Assembly (NCBI RefSeq): GCF_028640845.1
Contig: NC_080539.1
Coordinates: 364,809,016-364,873,015, forward strand
Source: Ahaetulla prasina
Lineage: Eukaryota; Chordata; Lepidosauria; Squamata; Colubridae
DNA length: 64,000 bases
Direction: 5' to 3'
The position numbers and the translations under genes are program-made. Shown piece after piece: positions 63,023-64,000 of this stretch (positions within the stretch are counted from its first letter, which is position 1; each line of letters begins with the position of its first letter). The notes beneath the pieces were generated by a model. The model saw only the letters and a program-made list of their open reading frames with translations, was not told the DNA's origin and did no database searches.

Positions 63023-63858
63023 TGTCATGCCCCTGTCGAGCCTGAATCTGGAAGACGAGCTCGACAGAGAGGAGGTGGAGTTGACGGAGATCGAGAGGGC
63101 GGCTTTATTGGCTTCAGAGGAATGTGGGGAGGAGCAAGCCAAGTCAGCCCAGGGTCCTTCAGGATCGGGATGGCTTATTAGCAGGGAGGAACAAGGGCAG
63201 GATGACTCAGAGAAGGCAAGCAATGGACATGAGCGCAGAGCTCAGGCAATGAGCAAGGACTGCCCCCTCCTGATCCGCGAGCATGGAGAGTGGAGAGAAG
63301 GCAGGAACAATGCAGGCTGACGACTCGGGAGGAGAGCGCCCAGCCCCTCTTCACAAGACAACACCTGGGGAAAGATTTAAGGAGATGCTGTGGGGAGGGG
63401 CATTTGTTAGGAACAAACACTGAATTGATAAGAGTTTGGTGTGCCGGTACAGACAGTTGGAGTTTGCAGGATTGCTTGCTTCTTCCTTACTTGTGGACTC
63501 ATTGTTTGTTCCTTGGTTCATAGATTGATTGTTCCTTGTTTTGTGGACTCCTTTCCCTGTTCCTTTGTTTTGCTGGACTGGGCGCAGCCAGAGGCTGTCG
63601 TGTGTGTGTGTGTGTGCGCACACACAAACATTTTACTCTGGGACTTATCAAGAACGTGGGAGCATTTGAGGGGACATTTGGGGAGTTTGAACTCTCAGCT
63701 GGCTGTGGGACCTTTGTGCCTTGTCCCAGGTCATCACACAAGGGTTGCCCACACAAAGAATAGAGCAGAAAACGTGTGTTATGCTCACATTCTGACCGAT
63801 GCCTGGATACATTTTTAAAGACAATAATAAAACATGTAATTTATAAACCCTTAGTACA
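63023..63858 (+). mobile_element. LTR-like unit, subfamily D
   Basis: Starts TGTCATGCCCCTG; an aataataaaac poly(A) signal lies near 63820 and the unit ends about ttagtaca (TG...CA). From base 2 the frame is open about 98 codons, acidic (VMPLSSLNLEDELDREEVEL) to a TGA at 63318. It contains a (GT)n at 63600-63617. No matching 5-bp repeat was found, so the right boundary is uncertain. Confidence 0.55.
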
Positions 63859-63861
63859 GTG

Positions 63862-64000
63862 TGTTGTGACCCAGGCCCAAGTAGGTAGTAATAAACTCAG
63901 TCCGTGAAAAAACAAACAAACTTTATTTGAACAGCTGAGAATTACTTCATTCCCAGCGTAGTTCAACTCAAATTGAAGCAAATTCCTCCCAACACAAATT
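63862..64000 (-). mobile_element. LTR, subfamily B, cut by window edge
   Basis: tgttgtgacccaggcccaag, then caaactttatttgaacagct (AATAAA-like on the minus strand) and agctgagaattacttcattc, matching the start of the LTR at 51830. Confidence 0.85.

Overview
The window is eukaryotic, from a squamate reptile and most likely an advanced snake. The evidence is its repeat content: Sauria SINEs with pol III boxes, a Bov-B LINE with an (AAC)n tail, CR1 LINEs, a second LINE whose 3' end runs into an (AATAG)n microsatellite (as I recall, a feature described for snake CR1/L3 'Snake1' elements), Penelope-like remnants and many short hAT-type elements. There are no operons, no bacterial genes and no CRISPR arrays. 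Most long open reading frames are retroelement fragments, their antisense shadows, or low-complexity translation.

Only one cellular gene could be established: NR2C2AP (nuclear receptor 2C2-associated protein), plus strand, five coding exons between 52779 and 59307, encoding 140 residues. Its last intron is a U12-type AT-AC intron. The flanking genes known from mammals (NCAN, RFXANK) were not recognised here, so the gene sits in a long repeat-rich neighbourhood.

Layout. 1-13250: SINEs, LINE ends, hAT elements and fragments of a TA-flanked inverted-repeat family. 13268-14572: a three-layer nest (hAT > A-tailed retroposon > Bov-B with a 303-codon open frame). 15-27 kb: tandem SINE-like units, LTRs, CR1 and a CR1-group LINE, microsatellites, and a hAT carrying another hAT plus a solo LTR (26259-27229). 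28-41 kb: CR1 copies with insertions, a 42-bp minisatellite, hAT elements with internal hairpins, Penelope-like remnants and a 1-kb L3-type LINE. 41-52 kb: TA-flanked elements, a solo LTR with a perfect target duplication, a possible orphan first exon (45737), and four hAT elements in direct succession separated by the same octamer (51316-52588). 52.8-59.3 kb: NR2C2AP. 59.7-62.2 kb: an LTR interrupted by a dead Tc1/mariner DD34E transposon, itself interrupted by a SINE. 63.0-64.0 kb: two more LTR-type units, the last cut by the window edge.

Naming used here. 'SINE-2' is a tRNA-derived SINE ending in a gggcgggatataaat block. 'SINE-3' is a related tRNA-derived SINE ending in ttgctattgctatt. 'TA-MITE' is a roughly 385-bp inverted-repeat element starting CAGGTAGTCCTCGACTTA and flanked by TA. 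'L3' is the LINE with the AATAG tail. LTR subfamilies are A (TGTTGTGTCTCG), B (TGTTGTGGTCC), C (TGTTGTGACCC) and D (TGTCATGCCCC), each written in sense. Boundaries were set by eye. Those supported by target-site duplications are exact; fragments are approximate.
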